Shown here piece after piece: positions 26,985 through 34,750 of a stretch of DNA of 64,000 bases (the first letter of the stretch is position 1; each line of letters opens with the position of its first letter). Under the pieces are notes generated by a model. That model saw only the letters and a list, made by a program, of their open reading frames with translations. It was not told where the DNA came from and did not search any database. The translations under genes were made by a program, and so were the position numbers. Source of the stretch: JAGVSV01 sp050952845 (GTDB lineage: Bacteria > Bacillota > Clostridia > Christensenellales > Aristaeellaceae); the NCBI GenBank assembly GCA_050952845.1, contig JBMNLP010000001.1, positions 2,480,001 through 2,544,000 of the forward strand, in the 5' to 3' direction.

Positions 26985-27109
26985 GGGATTTTGGCTTACA
27001 GCGAGGAGCAGAGGAGGGAAGCGTAGCGCTGCTACGCTGACCGAGCAGCCGACGATGCTGCAAGGCGAAATATCCGGCACGACGATGCGTTCATGTTTGG
27101 AGTTGGTAT
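26954..27109. repeat. Imperfect-palindrome dispersed repeat, copy 3
   Basis: About 156 bp, close to copy 1. It shares ACGTAAAACATT, ATGCATCCAAAGGGCTGAGG, the central AGCGTAG-CGCTG-CTACGCT hairpin and GTTTGGAGTTGGTAT. The five-base loop is the reverse complement of that in copy 1, so the two centres are in opposite orientation. The left end encodes the tail and stop of the response regulator. Between this and 27268 nothing else is seen. Confidence 0.85.
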
Positions 27110-27267
27110 TACATATTTCGATGCAACTCTGAATACGGCAGTGCATCTGTGCGCCTTCGTGTGTGCGAAAGTTTCCCGGCATTTTCTGGCGGTTCTAGCA
27201 TTTGCGCAGGTCACATATACGCAGGTTGTTGTCAACATGCAATCAACCATCGTCAACATCCTGCAGT

Positions 27268-28021
27268 TTGACCGTCACCACCGTAACCATGCATGCTGAT
27301 GATGAATCATGATTTGCTGTATTTTCGACAGTTTTCGGCATATGCCTCTGCCGGGCAAGGTGCAGCAGCCATACATGCAATTGACCCCCACCCACTCGCA
27401 CCCACCCCCACCCTATAGGCGGGGCTTGATAAAACGGGCATGTCCGCGGCAGATTCTATACGCGCAATTGACCCGCACCCACCCCCACCCACTCCCACCC
27501 TGCAGGCGGGGCCTGACAAAACAGGCAGGTTCACGGCAGATTCTATACGTGCAATTGACTCCCACCCACCCCCACCCTGCAAGGCAGATGCGGATGATCA
27601 TGACACGATACCGCGAATATGACGAACTGATGGTTTGATGATCCCCGCATGTTGGTATATCATCATCGGCATCATAATATATACTATAATAATATATATT
27701 ATTATTAATTAAAAGTCGTTTTGCGATAGGATAAAGAATGCGCCCCGGCCTCCGGGGTGGGGGTCAACTGCCCAGGGTGGGGGTGGGTGGGGGTCAAACA
27801 TCGGGGTGGGAGTCAAATGCGCATTGTTGCGGTTCATGGCGCAAAAACATCACGGTTTTTTTCTCTGAAGGGCGAACCGCAACCCACGCCATTGCAGGGA
27901 AATACGTTGAAATATAAGGGAATTCCATGTTTTAGGCACGCGCCGCCATGCTGCAGAGAAGCTCCGACGCCTGCGACAGCGGTCAGGCAGGGTGGGGGTG
28001 GGTGCGGGTGGGTGGGGGTCA
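27268..28021. repeat. Repeat locus B: inverted arrays of CCCACC/GGGTGG repeats around an AT-rich core
   Basis: Left arm units begin TTGAC at 27268 (GTCACC type, as in locus A), 27381, 27468 and 27555 (CCCACC type); the last three are 87 bp apart. The core at 27655-27720 is almost pure A/T. The right arm has GGGTGGGGGTCAA arrays at 27755-27815 and 27988-28020, in the opposite sense. The first left unit contains CATGCTGATGATG and TGTATTTTCGACAG, matching locus A. TTGCAGGGAAATAC at 27893 followed by AAGGGAAT also matches locus A. The G-rich strand switches from minus to plus across the core. It is non-coding. Confidence 0.8.
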
Positions 28022-28092
28022 AATGTGCATTCAAAGTACAATGCGAAGCGCATATTTCACCCCTTCGGTGGTTTTCGTTTCACTCCCGCCCA

Positions 28093-29067
28093 CTACATCA
28101 ACCGCCTAACCAAGTCCTCCCAAGGCAGCGGCGACAGGTAGGCTGGCGGCACGTCGAAGGCTGTAAATGCGCCGTAGCGGCCTTCGCGGGCCAGCCTGCA
28201 GGCGGCCCGCGCGTAGGCGACCAGCGCCGAGGCTGTGAAACCGGGGTTGGAGCTTAACTGCAGCGAAAACTCCATCAGCTGCCCGTGCTCCGGGACGGTG
28301 TGGCCCTGGCGGATCACCCGGCCGGCATGGGGCATGGCACGGCGATGTCGCGCCATGTCGTCGGCGGATATGAAGTGCACCTCGGTGTCGTAATCGCTGA
28401 AGTAGTTGGGCATGGTGACGATCTGCCGCTCGATGTCGGCGGTGTCGGCGTCTTCCTGCGCCAAAACATAGCATACCCGCCTGTGCTTGTCGCGCGGGCT
28501 CAGCGCCCCGGCCTGCCCCAGCCGGGCTTTTTCCAGGGCTTCTTCCCGGGGGATGGTGTACTGCACCGCATCCAGCACGCCCGGCAGCCTGCGCACGGCG
28601 TCGCTGTGCCCCTGGCTGACCCCGGGCCCCCAGAAGGTGGCGGTGCTGCCCTGAGGCAGCACGCTTTCCATGATCAGCCTGTGCAGCGAAAATAGCCCCG
28701 GATCCCACCCGGCAGAGATCACAGCGGCATGGCGCGAGGGCGCGGCGCTGGCCTGCACCTTCTGATGGTATTCCGGGATGCGCGCGTGGGTGTCGAAGCT
28801 GTCCGCAGTGTTGAACATGCCGGCAACCCAGGGCGCCTGGTCGAACAGATCGGTCGCCGATCCGCCGCACAGCAGGCAGACGTCGATGCTGCCGCGAAAA
28901 TCCGGCAGATCGTCGAGGCGGTAGCAGGGGCTGTCCGTTGCGAGGCCGGCAGGATCGCGCCTGGTAAAGATGCCGGCCAGGCGCATGTCGGGCGCCGCCT
29001 GGATAGCGGCTTCGGCGCCCTTGCCTAAGTTGCCGTAGCCCACGACAGCAGCGTTGAGGATGGTCAT
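28093..29067 (-). CDS. ddh: meso-Diaminopimelate dehydrogenase
   Basis: 324 residues, the usual length. The NADPH Rossmann motif is LNAAVVGYGNLGKGAEAAI followed by GIFTRRDP. Substrate-domain motifs include SAGWDPGLFSLHRL, FWGPGVSQGHSDAVRRL and LSSNPGFTASALVAYARAA. It converts tetrahydrodipicolinate directly to meso-diaminopimelate with NADPH and ammonia, bypassing the acylase branch of lysine and peptidoglycan precursor synthesis. It is the last gene of lysC-dapA-dapB-ddh, 15 bp after dapB. No succinylase or acetylase genes are seen here, which fits the Ddh route. Confidence 0.93.
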   Translation of the reverse strand: MTILNAAVVGYGNLGKGAEAAIQAAPDMRLAGIFTRRDPAGLATDSPCYRLDDLPDFRGSIDVCLLCGGSATDLFDQAPWVAGMFNTADSFDTHARIPEYHQKVQASAAPSRHAAVISAGWDPGLFSLHRLIMESVLPQGSTATFWGPGVSQGHSDAVRRLPGVLDAVQYTIPREEALEKARLGQAGALSPRDKHRRVCYVLAQEDADTADIERQIVTMPNYFSDYDTEVHFISADDMARHRRAMPHAGRVIRQGHTVPEHGQLMEFSLQLSSNPGFTASALVAYARAACRLAREGRYGAFTAFDVPPAYLSPLPWEDLVRRLM

Positions 29068-29082
29068 AGCTTGCCGCCCTTC

Positions 29083-29823
29083 CTATGCAAACACGTCGTC
29101 CATGGTATACATGCCGGGAGCCTTGCCCAGCACGAAGTGGCAGGCGGTCAGCGCGCCCAGCGCGAAGATCTCCCGGGAGTAGGATTCGTGGCGGATTTCC
29201 AGCATCTCATTCTGGCCAACGAACTGCACCGAGTGCTCGCCCACCAGGGTGCCGCCGCGGATGGCGTGGATGCCCACTTCCTTGCTGTCCCGCCCGGGGC
29301 CGATGCCGCTTCTGCCCAGCACGCTGTGCAGCGAGGGGTCCACGGCTTTCAGGTCATCAAACAGCATCAGCGCCGTGCCCGACGGCGCGTCTTTTTTCAT
29401 GCGATGGTGCTTTTCCACGATTTCAATGTCAAACGATGGCAGCGCTTGATGCACCTGGCGGATCAGCCGGCGCATCAGCGCGATGCCCAGGCTCATGTTG
29501 CCCGAGCGCAGCAGCGCGATGTGCGCCGCGGCTTTCTCCATGGCGGCGACGTCGCTGTCGCTGTGCCCGGTGGCGGCGATGACCAGCGGCAGCTGATGCC
29601 CTGTGGCAAAGGCCAGCGCGTCATGAAGGAGCACCGGCGAGGAAAAGTCCAGCACCACGTCGGCAGGCTCGGTCACTTCCTGAAGCGTCCGGTAGATGGG
29701 GAAGGCGCCGCCTTTTTCCTCCTCCAGCGCAACGCCGGCGGCAATGCCATGGCCCTGCTGCAGGGCGGCTGCGGCGACGGCGCGCCCCATTCTGCCGCTG
29801 GCGCCCAAAAGGATGATCTGCAT
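29083..29823 (-). CDS. dapB: 4-Hydroxy-tetrahydrodipicolinate reductase
   Basis: 246 residues. The nucleotide motif is MQIILLGASGRMGRAVAAAA. The catalytic and substrate motif EKHHRMKKDAPSGTAL contains the conserved His-His and Lys residues. It performs the NAD(P)H-dependent reduction that follows DapA in the diaminopimelate pathway. AAGGAGGG precedes the start, and the gene sits ten bases after dapA. Confidence 0.95.
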   Translation of the reverse strand: MQIILLGASGRMGRAVAAAALQQGHGIAAGVALEEEKGGAFPIYRTLQEVTEPADVVLDFSSPVLLHDALAFATGHQLPLVIAATGHSDSDVAAMEKAAAHIALLRSGNMSLGIALMRRLIRQVHQALPSFDIEIVEKHHRMKKDAPSGTALMLFDDLKAVDPSLHSVLGRSGIGPGRDSKEVGIHAIRGGTLVGEHSVQFVGQNEMLEIRHESYSREIFALGALTACHFVLGKAPGMYTMDDVFA

Positions 29824-29833
29824 GGCGCCCTCC

Positions 29834-30718
29834 TTATATCAGCCCATGCTGCTTGAGCAGCGCGTCCATCTTGTTCTGCACGGCTTCGGATGCCGTCACC
29901 AGCGGCATGCGCAGGTGTCCTTCGCACAGCCCCATGCGCGCCGCGGCGTACTTGACGGGGATGGGGTTGGTTTCCATGAACAGCGCGTCGATGATGCCCT
30001 TCAGCGCCACCTGGTCGCGGCCGGCTTTTTGAACGTCGCCGGCTAAGAAGGCGGCGGTCATGTCGCGGGTGGCCCGGGGCATGATGTTGGACAGCACCGA
30101 GATCACACCCAGCCCGCCTACCGACATCAGCGGCACCGCGACGTCGTCGTTGCCTGAATACAGGGCGATCCTGTCCCCGCACAGCTGCCGGACCTTGACG
30201 GCATAGCCTAAGTCGCCCGTGGCGTCCTTCAAGCCGACGATGCCCTTCACCTGGCTCAATGCCGCCATGGTTTCCGGGGTGATGCCCATGCCCGTGCGGC
30301 CGGGCACGCTGTAGAGGATGATCGGAATGTCCACAGCCTGGGCGGTGGCGGTGTAGTGCGCAATCAGGCCGGCTTGCGTGGTTTTGTTGTAGTAGGGGGT
30401 CACCAGCAGCAGCGCGTCAGCCCCCGCATCCTGCGCCGCCCGGGACAGGTTGACGCCGTGCTCGGTGTGGTTGCTGCCCGTGCCGGCGATCACCGGCACG
30501 CGGCCGCGCACCTGTTTCACCGCGCGGGCAATCACCGCGATGTGCTCCGGGTCGGTCAGCGTGCTGGCCTCGCCCGTTGTGCCCGTGATGACCAGCGCGT
30601 CGATGCCATTGTCCAGCTGGTATTCCACCAGGTTGTCCAGGGCGGGGTAGTCGATATCGCCTGCCGCGGTGAACGGCGTGATCAGCGCGGTAGCGCATCC
30701 CTTGAATATTGGCGTCAT
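29834..30718 (-). CDS. dapA: 4-Hydroxy-tetrahydrodipicolinate synthase
   Basis: 294 residues, a full-length TIM-barrel lyase. The motifs ITGTTGEASTL, VTPYYNKTTQ (catalytic tyrosine) and GIVGLKDATGDL (Schiff-base lysine) are intact, as is YSGNDD near the end of the barrel. It condenses pyruvate with aspartate semialdehyde, the first committed step to lysine. AAAGGAGGG precedes the start. It lies 27 bp after lysC in the same operon. Confidence 0.96.
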   Translation of the reverse strand: MTPIFKGCATALITPFTAAGDIDYPALDNLVEYQLDNGIDALVITGTTGEASTLTDPEHIAVIARAVKQVRGRVPVIAGTGSNHTEHGVNLSRAAQDAGADALLLVTPYYNKTTQAGLIAHYTATAQAVDIPIILYSVPGRTGMGITPETMAALSQVKGIVGLKDATGDLGYAVKVRQLCGDRIALYSGNDDVAVPLMSVGGLGVISVLSNIMPRATRDMTAAFLAGDVQKAGRDQVALKGIIDALFMETNPIPVKYAAARMGLCEGHLRMPLVTASEAVQNKMDALLKQHGLI

Positions 30719-30745
30719 GTAATGCTCCCTCCTTTGTTTTTTCGT

Positions 30746-31921
30746 CTACAGCCCGAACGCCTGAACCAGCGCCTGGACTGCCTGTTGCTTGTTGTCCGCG
30801 TCGACAATGAACGATATGCTGATTTCCGATGTGGATACCTGATAAAACGGCAGGTTGTTATCGCTGAAGGCTTTGAACGCCGCGGCTGCAACGCCCGGGT
30901 GCGTGCGCATGGCGTTGCCGACGATAGATACCTTGCAGTTGTCGCGTTTGATGTTGTACTCCAGGCCCATCCCGGACAGCACCCTGGTGATGTCGCCCTC
31001 GCTGTCCATCGAGGCCGTGAAGGACACGTCCCCGCCCGACGGGCTTTGGCTGATGACGTCTAAGTTGACCTTTTCATCGGCTAACTTTGTAAACAGGCCC
31101 GACAGCCCTGATTTTCCGCCGCCCGAGGCGGTGACCAGCAGCACGTTGTCCAGCACCGATACCTTGTTGATGATGTTTTCTTCCATGATGGCTTCGCCGG
31201 CTGTGATCTTAGTGCCGGGCCGGTCCATGGTGTTGAGCAGGATGCGCAGGTCCACGCCGTATTTGGCTGCCATCTCGACGCTGCGCGGCTCGATCACCTT
31301 GGCGCCCAGGCAGGACAGCTCGAAGGTTTCCTCGTAGGAGATGGCGTCGATTTTTCCAGCAGCGGGGTGCAGCCGGGGGTCCACCGTGTAGATACCCTCG
31401 ACATCGGTGTAGATTTCGCAGGGCCAGTTCAGCACGGCGGCCAGCGCCACCGCCGTTGTGTCCGAGCCGCCGCGCCCCAGCGTGGTGATGTCGCCGCCCA
31501 TGGTGACGCCCTGAAAGCCTGTCACCACCACGACCATGTCATCCTCCAGCGCCCGGACGATCCGCTCCGTGTCCACGCTGCGGATGCGGCTGTTGGTGTG
31601 GCTGTCCTCGGTGAGGATGCCGGCTTGCCAGCCCGTCAGCGAGATGGCGGGGCAGCCCTTGGCCACCAGCGCCATGCACAGCAGCGAAGCGGACACCTGC
31701 TCGCCGGTGGCCAGCAGCATATCGGTTTCGCGCTTGGGCGGGTTGTCCGTCAGCTCCCGGCTCAGCGCGATGAGGTTGTTGGTTGTTTTGCCCATGGCAG
31801 ACACCACCGCGACCACATGGCCGGCTTCGGCTTTGCGCCGGATGATGCCGTCGGCCACCTTGCTGATCAACGCGGTTGTCGCCACCGACGAACCGCCGAA
31901 TTTTACCACTGTTCCCTGCAT
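30746..31921 (-). CDS. lysC: Aspartate kinase
   Basis: 391 residues. The kinase domain starts VVKFGGSSVATTALISKVAD and contains LATGEQVSASLL, TTLGRGGSDTTAVALAA and EIYTDVEGIYTVDPR. Two C-terminal ACT domains follow (VSVLDNVLLVTASGGGKSGL and CKVSIVGNAMRTHPGVAAA), the usual site of lysine/threonine feedback. It phosphorylates aspartate at the head of the lysine branch. It leads the lysC-dapA-dapB-ddh operon. GGAGG lies just upstream and a promoter about 50 bases further. A lysine riboswitch was looked for and not found in the short leader. Confidence 0.95.
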   Translation of the reverse strand: MQGTVVKFGGSSVATTALISKVADGIIRRKAEAGHVVAVVSAMGKTTNNLIALSRELTDNPPKRETDMLLATGEQVSASLLCMALVAKGCPAISLTGWQAGILTEDSHTNSRIRSVDTERIVRALEDDMVVVVTGFQGVTMGGDITTLGRGGSDTTAVALAAVLNWPCEIYTDVEGIYTVDPRLHPAAGKIDAISYEETFELSCLGAKVIEPRSVEMAAKYGVDLRILLNTMDRPGTKITAGEAIMEENIINKVSVLDNVLLVTASGGGKSGLSGLFTKLADEKVNLDVISQSPSGGDVSFTASMDSEGDITRVLSGMGLEYNIKRDNCKVSIVGNAMRTHPGVAAAAFKAFSDNNLPFYQVSTSEISISFIVDADNKQQAVQALVQAFGL

Positions 31922-31972
31922 CTCATCCTCCGTCGGCCGGGCATTGCCACCCGGCTAATTGATACATGATGA

Positions 31973-32001
31973 ATTATGTCGTGCGCAGCCATGCGCAGCA
32001 A
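31973..32001 (-). promoter_or_regulatory. Promoter of the lysC-dapA-dapB-ddh operon
   Basis: TTGCTG and CATAAT on the minus strand are separated by 17 bases. A GCCGGG/CCCGGC hairpin lies between the promoter and the lysC ribosome site. Confidence 0.6.
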
Positions 32002-32020
32002 GTTTTTTTTATGTATAAGC

Positions 32021-32050
32021 AAAAGAAGCCTGGCACCATGTCCAGGCTTC
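32021..32050 (-). terminator. Terminator after the 64-residue protein gene
   Basis: The 9-bp stem GAAGCCTGG/CCAGGCTTC is followed on the minus strand by TTTT. It separates this gene from the lysC promoter. Confidence 0.75.
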
Positions 32051-32072
32051 CGGAGTGGTTCACTGGTGCCGG

Positions 32073-32267
32073 TCACTCCGCGGTCTCAGGCTCCAGCAGC
32101 TGAATGGTCATCTCCTGCAGGATCACGCTGTTGCTGGTAGAGCCGTCTAAATAGGTGCCGTTGTCCGGGAAGGGGCGGTTGGCGGCATGGTTCTGGTCGT
32201 AGTTGGCCTGCAGCCGCACGACCAGCGCGCCGGCCAGCGCGAGCAGTCGTTGCATTTTTTTGAACAT
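32073..32267 (-). CDS. Uncharacterised 64-residue protein
   Basis: Starts MFKKMQRLLALAGALVVRLQ, with AAAGGAG eight bases upstream. This was chosen over a longer frame to 32312 that lacks a ribosome site. A short hydrophobic N-terminal stretch is followed by a polar, Asn/Asp-rich tail ending in QEMTIQLLEPETAE. It has a near-consensus promoter and its own terminator, so it is very probably expressed. I recognise no family. It could be membrane-associated or secreted. Confidence 0.6.
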   Translation of the reverse strand: MFKKMQRLLALAGALVVRLQANYDQNHAANRPFPDNGTYLDGSTSNSVILQEMTIQLLEPETAE

Positions 32268-32336
32268 ATCGGCTCCTTTCAAATCTCGACAGCGCGGCTG
32301 TGCCGGCTGCATCCGTAGCTTCCGTAACTCATGTAT

Positions 32337-32365
32337 ATATTAGACACAGGCATGTATTTTGTCAA
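32337..32365 (-). promoter_or_regulatory. Near-consensus promoter of the 64-residue protein gene
   Basis: TTGACA and TAATAT on the minus strand are spaced by 17 bases, 70 bases before the start. One of the best promoters in the window. Confidence 0.75.
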
Positions 32366-32424
32366 TCAAATAGTTTGCCAAAATGCCGCCAAAATGCCTG
32401 ACGAGGCGGCATCATGGCGCATTG

Positions 32425-33159
32425 TTACAATTCTTCTCCATCGTCCAGCGACCAGCCCTCGTCGCCGTGGTACACCATCAGCTTGCTCATGCCGCCGTCT
32501 ACCGCCAGCGTCTGCCCGGTGATGAACCCGCTGTGTTCCCCACACAGGTAGAGCACGGCGGCGGCGATGTCGTCCGGCCTGCCCACGCGCCGCACGGGGT
32601 GCTGGGCGCTGTCGGGGCCGGGGTGGGGCTGCTCGGCGGTGTCAATCCAGCCGGGGGCGACGGCGTTCACCCGCGCGATGCCCGCCAGCGAAACCGCCAG
32701 CGCATGGGTCAGCGCCGTGATGCCGCCCTTGGCAGCGGAATAGCTTTCGGTATCGCGCTGCGACTGAAACGCGCGGGTGGAGGAGAGGTTGACGATGGCC
32801 GCGCCTTTTCCGAAATGCGGCAGCAACAGCCGGGTCAGGTAATATGGCGCGGCGACGCCCACCTTCTGGGCGTAGAGAAAGTCGTCCCACCCGCAAGCGG
32901 ACAGGCCGCCCCGGGACGCCATCGCGTTGTTAATTAGATAGTCTACCCGGTTAAACCGCTCGATGCAGGCGGCGCTGAACTGCTCCAGCACGGCGGGGTC
33001 GGCGATGTCCCCTTTATGGAAATAGTCGCATGCTGCGCTGCCTTCCTGCAGGTCGATCACAGCCACCCTTGCGCCCTGCTTTTTGAACGCTTTGACCACC
33101 GCCAGCCCGATGCCCTGCGCGCCGCCGGTGACGACGGCTGTTTTTCCCTGAAAGCCCAT
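32425..33159 (-). CDS. Short-chain dehydrogenase/reductase (SDR)
   Basis: 244 residues, classical SDR length. The NAD(P) motif is VVTGGAQGIGLAVVKAF; Asp in VIDLQE suggests NAD(H) preference. LINNAMAS replaces the usual NNAG. The active site has Ser in VNLSSTRAF and YSAAK. The C-terminal YLCGEHSGFITGQTLAVDGG is typical. AAGGAGGG lies seven bases before the ATG. Its substrate is unknown. The gene is solitary and the ISAs1-type element begins 31 bp upstream of its start, so its native promoter may have been displaced. Confidence 0.88.
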   Translation of the reverse strand: MGFQGKTAVVTGGAQGIGLAVVKAFKKQGARVAVIDLQEGSAACDYFHKGDIADPAVLEQFSAACIERFNRVDYLINNAMASRGGLSACGWDDFLYAQKVGVAAPYYLTRLLLPHFGKGAAIVNLSSTRAFQSQRDTESYSAAKGGITALTHALAVSLAGIARVNAVAPGWIDTAEQPHPGPDSAQHPVRRVGRPDDIAAAVLYLCGEHSGFITGQTLAVDGGMSKLMVYHGDEGWSLDDGEEL

Positions 33160-33190
33160 GCTTGCATCCCTCCTTGTGCTTGCTGCCTAT

Positions 33191-34518
33191 CACGGCTTAC
33201 GCATGAAGATAATGATGTAAAAAATGGTTAAAATTTTGCCAAAATACCAAAAGGATTTTTAGGAAATACGTCGAACTCTATATATAGGCCAAGGAACGGC
33301 CAAGAATGTGTATGGGGTGATGGACGATGAGCAGACCACCATTAAGCCACTTGCATGGATACTTGAACAGTGTCACGGACAAACGACAGGCAAAGAAAGT
33401 GATCCACAAACTGGGGGACCTATTGTTCATAGCAGTGGTAGCGACGATCGCGAATGCAGGCTGCTGGGAAGAAGTGTCGGATTTTGCCAGGACCAGACTT
33501 GAATGGCTGCGCAAGTACATTGAACTTCCAGGAGGTGCCCCATCTCATGACACATTTGAACGAGTGTTCAAGTGGATCGATGGGAAGCAATTCGAACGCT
33601 GCTTTATTCTTTGGATGCGGGAGATATGTAAGGAAAAGGGATTTCGTGTCATAGCGATCGATGGGAAAACGATGCGCGGGAGCCGTGACAGGGCATTGGA
33701 CAAAACTCCTTTGCACATTGTCAGCGCCTGGACGAGTGAAAACAACATGGTACTGGGTCAGGTAAAGACGGAAGAGAAAAGCAATGAGATCACAGCGATT
33801 CCCCTTCTACTGGAGCTTCTGGATGTCAAAGGAGCGGTCGTAACGATCGATGCCATGGGAACTCAGAAAGATATCGCCACAAAGATTTGTGAGAGAGGAG
33901 CGGACTATATCCTCAGCGTCAAGAAAAATCAATTAACCATGTATGAGGACATTGAAACGCTTGCGCAGGAGGAAAGTAAAAACAACTACAATGATATCAA
34001 GCATGAGCATTACAAGACGCTGGACAAGGGCCATGGTCGAATCGAAGTGAGGGAATATTGGCTATTTCCAGAAGTTAGCTGGGCAAGTTGGGCTGCGGAA
34101 TGGAAAAACCTTGGCGCCATCGGCGTGGTGAAGCGTCGCATCACCAAGGGCGATATAGTAACCGAGGAGATGGCGTACTATATCACGAGTTTGAAGAGCA
34201 ACGTACAGCAATTTGCTACAGGAGTTCGTTCGCACTGGGGAGTGGAAAGCATGCATTGGTCTCTGGATGTGGTATTGAATGAAGACAAGCGCACAGTACG
34301 CAAAGGCAATGGCGCTCAAAACCTGGCAGTTCTGAAACGAATGGCATTGAACATCATCCGTGCCGACGATACCTTTGAGAAAGCCAGCGGCCCCCGGAAA
34401 CGTTTCCGGGCTTGCCTTGACAATAGTTATCTGGAAACTGTCCTTAGCAACATGTAAGGAATGAAGTGTGGAAATGTGGAGCGATGTGCTTGGGATAGGG
34501 ATTCATGCGTAAGCCGTG
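33191..34518 (+). mobile_element. Intact ISAs1-family insertion sequence with 9-bp target duplication
   Basis: 1328 bp bounded by a 17-bp perfect terminal inverted repeat: CACGGCTTACGCATGAA at 33191 and its complement ending at 34518. The flanking 9-mer GCTGCCTAT is exactly duplicated at 33182-33190 and 34519-34527. One full-length DDE transposase fills it. The perfect ends and duplication indicate a recent, potentially active insertion. The right end lies about 19 bases from the -35 box of the thiT promoter. Confidence 0.92.
33327..34457 (+). CDS. ISAs1-family transposase
   Basis: 376 residues. Family landmarks are VIAIDGKTMRGSRDRA (first catalytic Asp), GAVVTIDAMGTQKDIA (second), YILSVKKNQ, and RSHWGVESMHWSLDVVLNED, which holds the catalytic Glu, with QNLAVLKRMALNI after it. 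The frame is uninterrupted and within the usual 370-400-residue range, so it should be functional. GGGGTGATGG precedes the ATG. It is the only gene of the element at 33191-34518. Confidence 0.93.
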   Translation: MSRPPLSHLHGYLNSVTDKRQAKKVIHKLGDLLFIAVVATIANAGCWEEVSDFARTRLEWLRKYIELPGGAPSHDTFERVFKWIDGKQFERCFILWMREICKEKGFRVIAIDGKTMRGSRDRALDKTPLHIVSAWTSENNMVLGQVKTEEKSNEITAIPLLLELLDVKGAVVTIDAMGTQKDIATKICERGADYILSVKKNQLTMYEDIETLAQEESKNNYNDIKHEHYKTLDKGHGRIEVREYWLFPEVSWASWAAEWKNLGAIGVVKRRITKGDIVTEEMAYYITSLKSNVQQFATGVRSHWGVESMHWSLDVVLNEDKRTVRKGNGAQNLAVLKRMALNIIRADDTFEKASGPRKRFRACLDNSYLETVLSNM

Positions 34519-34536
34519 GCTGCCTATTTGTTTGGA

Positions 34537-34565
34537 TTGACATAGCCGATCTTGTTGTTTATACT
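34537..34565 (+). promoter_or_regulatory. Promoter of the thiT riboswitch transcript
   Basis: TTGACA and TATACT are separated by exactly 17 bases, about 20 bases before the riboswitch aptamer. The upstream region was replaced by the ISAs1 element. Confidence 0.75.
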
Positions 34566-34584
34566 CAATGCGTCGCGATATTCC

Positions 34585-34675
34585 GCGGCGGGGGTGCTGG
34601 CCTGAGCCGGCTGAGATCGGGGTGTTTCCCCGGGACCCTTATACCTGATCCGGATAATGCCGGCGTAGGAAAGCA
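34585..34675 (+). promoter_or_regulatory. TPP riboswitch (THI element)
   Basis: The conserved thi-box strings occur in order: GGGGGTGCTGGCCTGAGC, GGCTGAGAT, GGGACCCTTATACCTGATC, and CGGATAATGCCGGCGTAGGA. A strong terminator hairpin follows within 15 bases. Binding of thiamine pyrophosphate should promote termination and shut off thiT. Confidence 0.93.
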
Positions 34676-34687
34676 ACCAGCCATGTA

Positions 34688-34715
34688 CCGTTTTGCTTCC
34701 TGCAAAACGGTTTTT
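34688..34715 (+). terminator. Riboswitch-controlled terminator
   Basis: The 9-bp stem CCGTTTTGC/GCAAAACGG with a TTCCT loop is followed by TTTTT. It lies between the TPP aptamer and thiT. Confidence 0.85.
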
Positions 34716-34750
34716 CTTTCCCGGCGCACGCAAAAAAAGGAGGAAACCCC

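Noticed and set aside
27757..28257. Plus-strand 166-residue frame across locus B into ddh
   Set aside because: It consists of translated G-rich repeats followed by sequence antisense to ddh.
31922..32072. Lysine riboswitch before lysC
   Set aside because: The leader after the promoter is only about 50 bases and lacks the conserved core. The nearby hairpin with T-run belongs to the upstream small gene.
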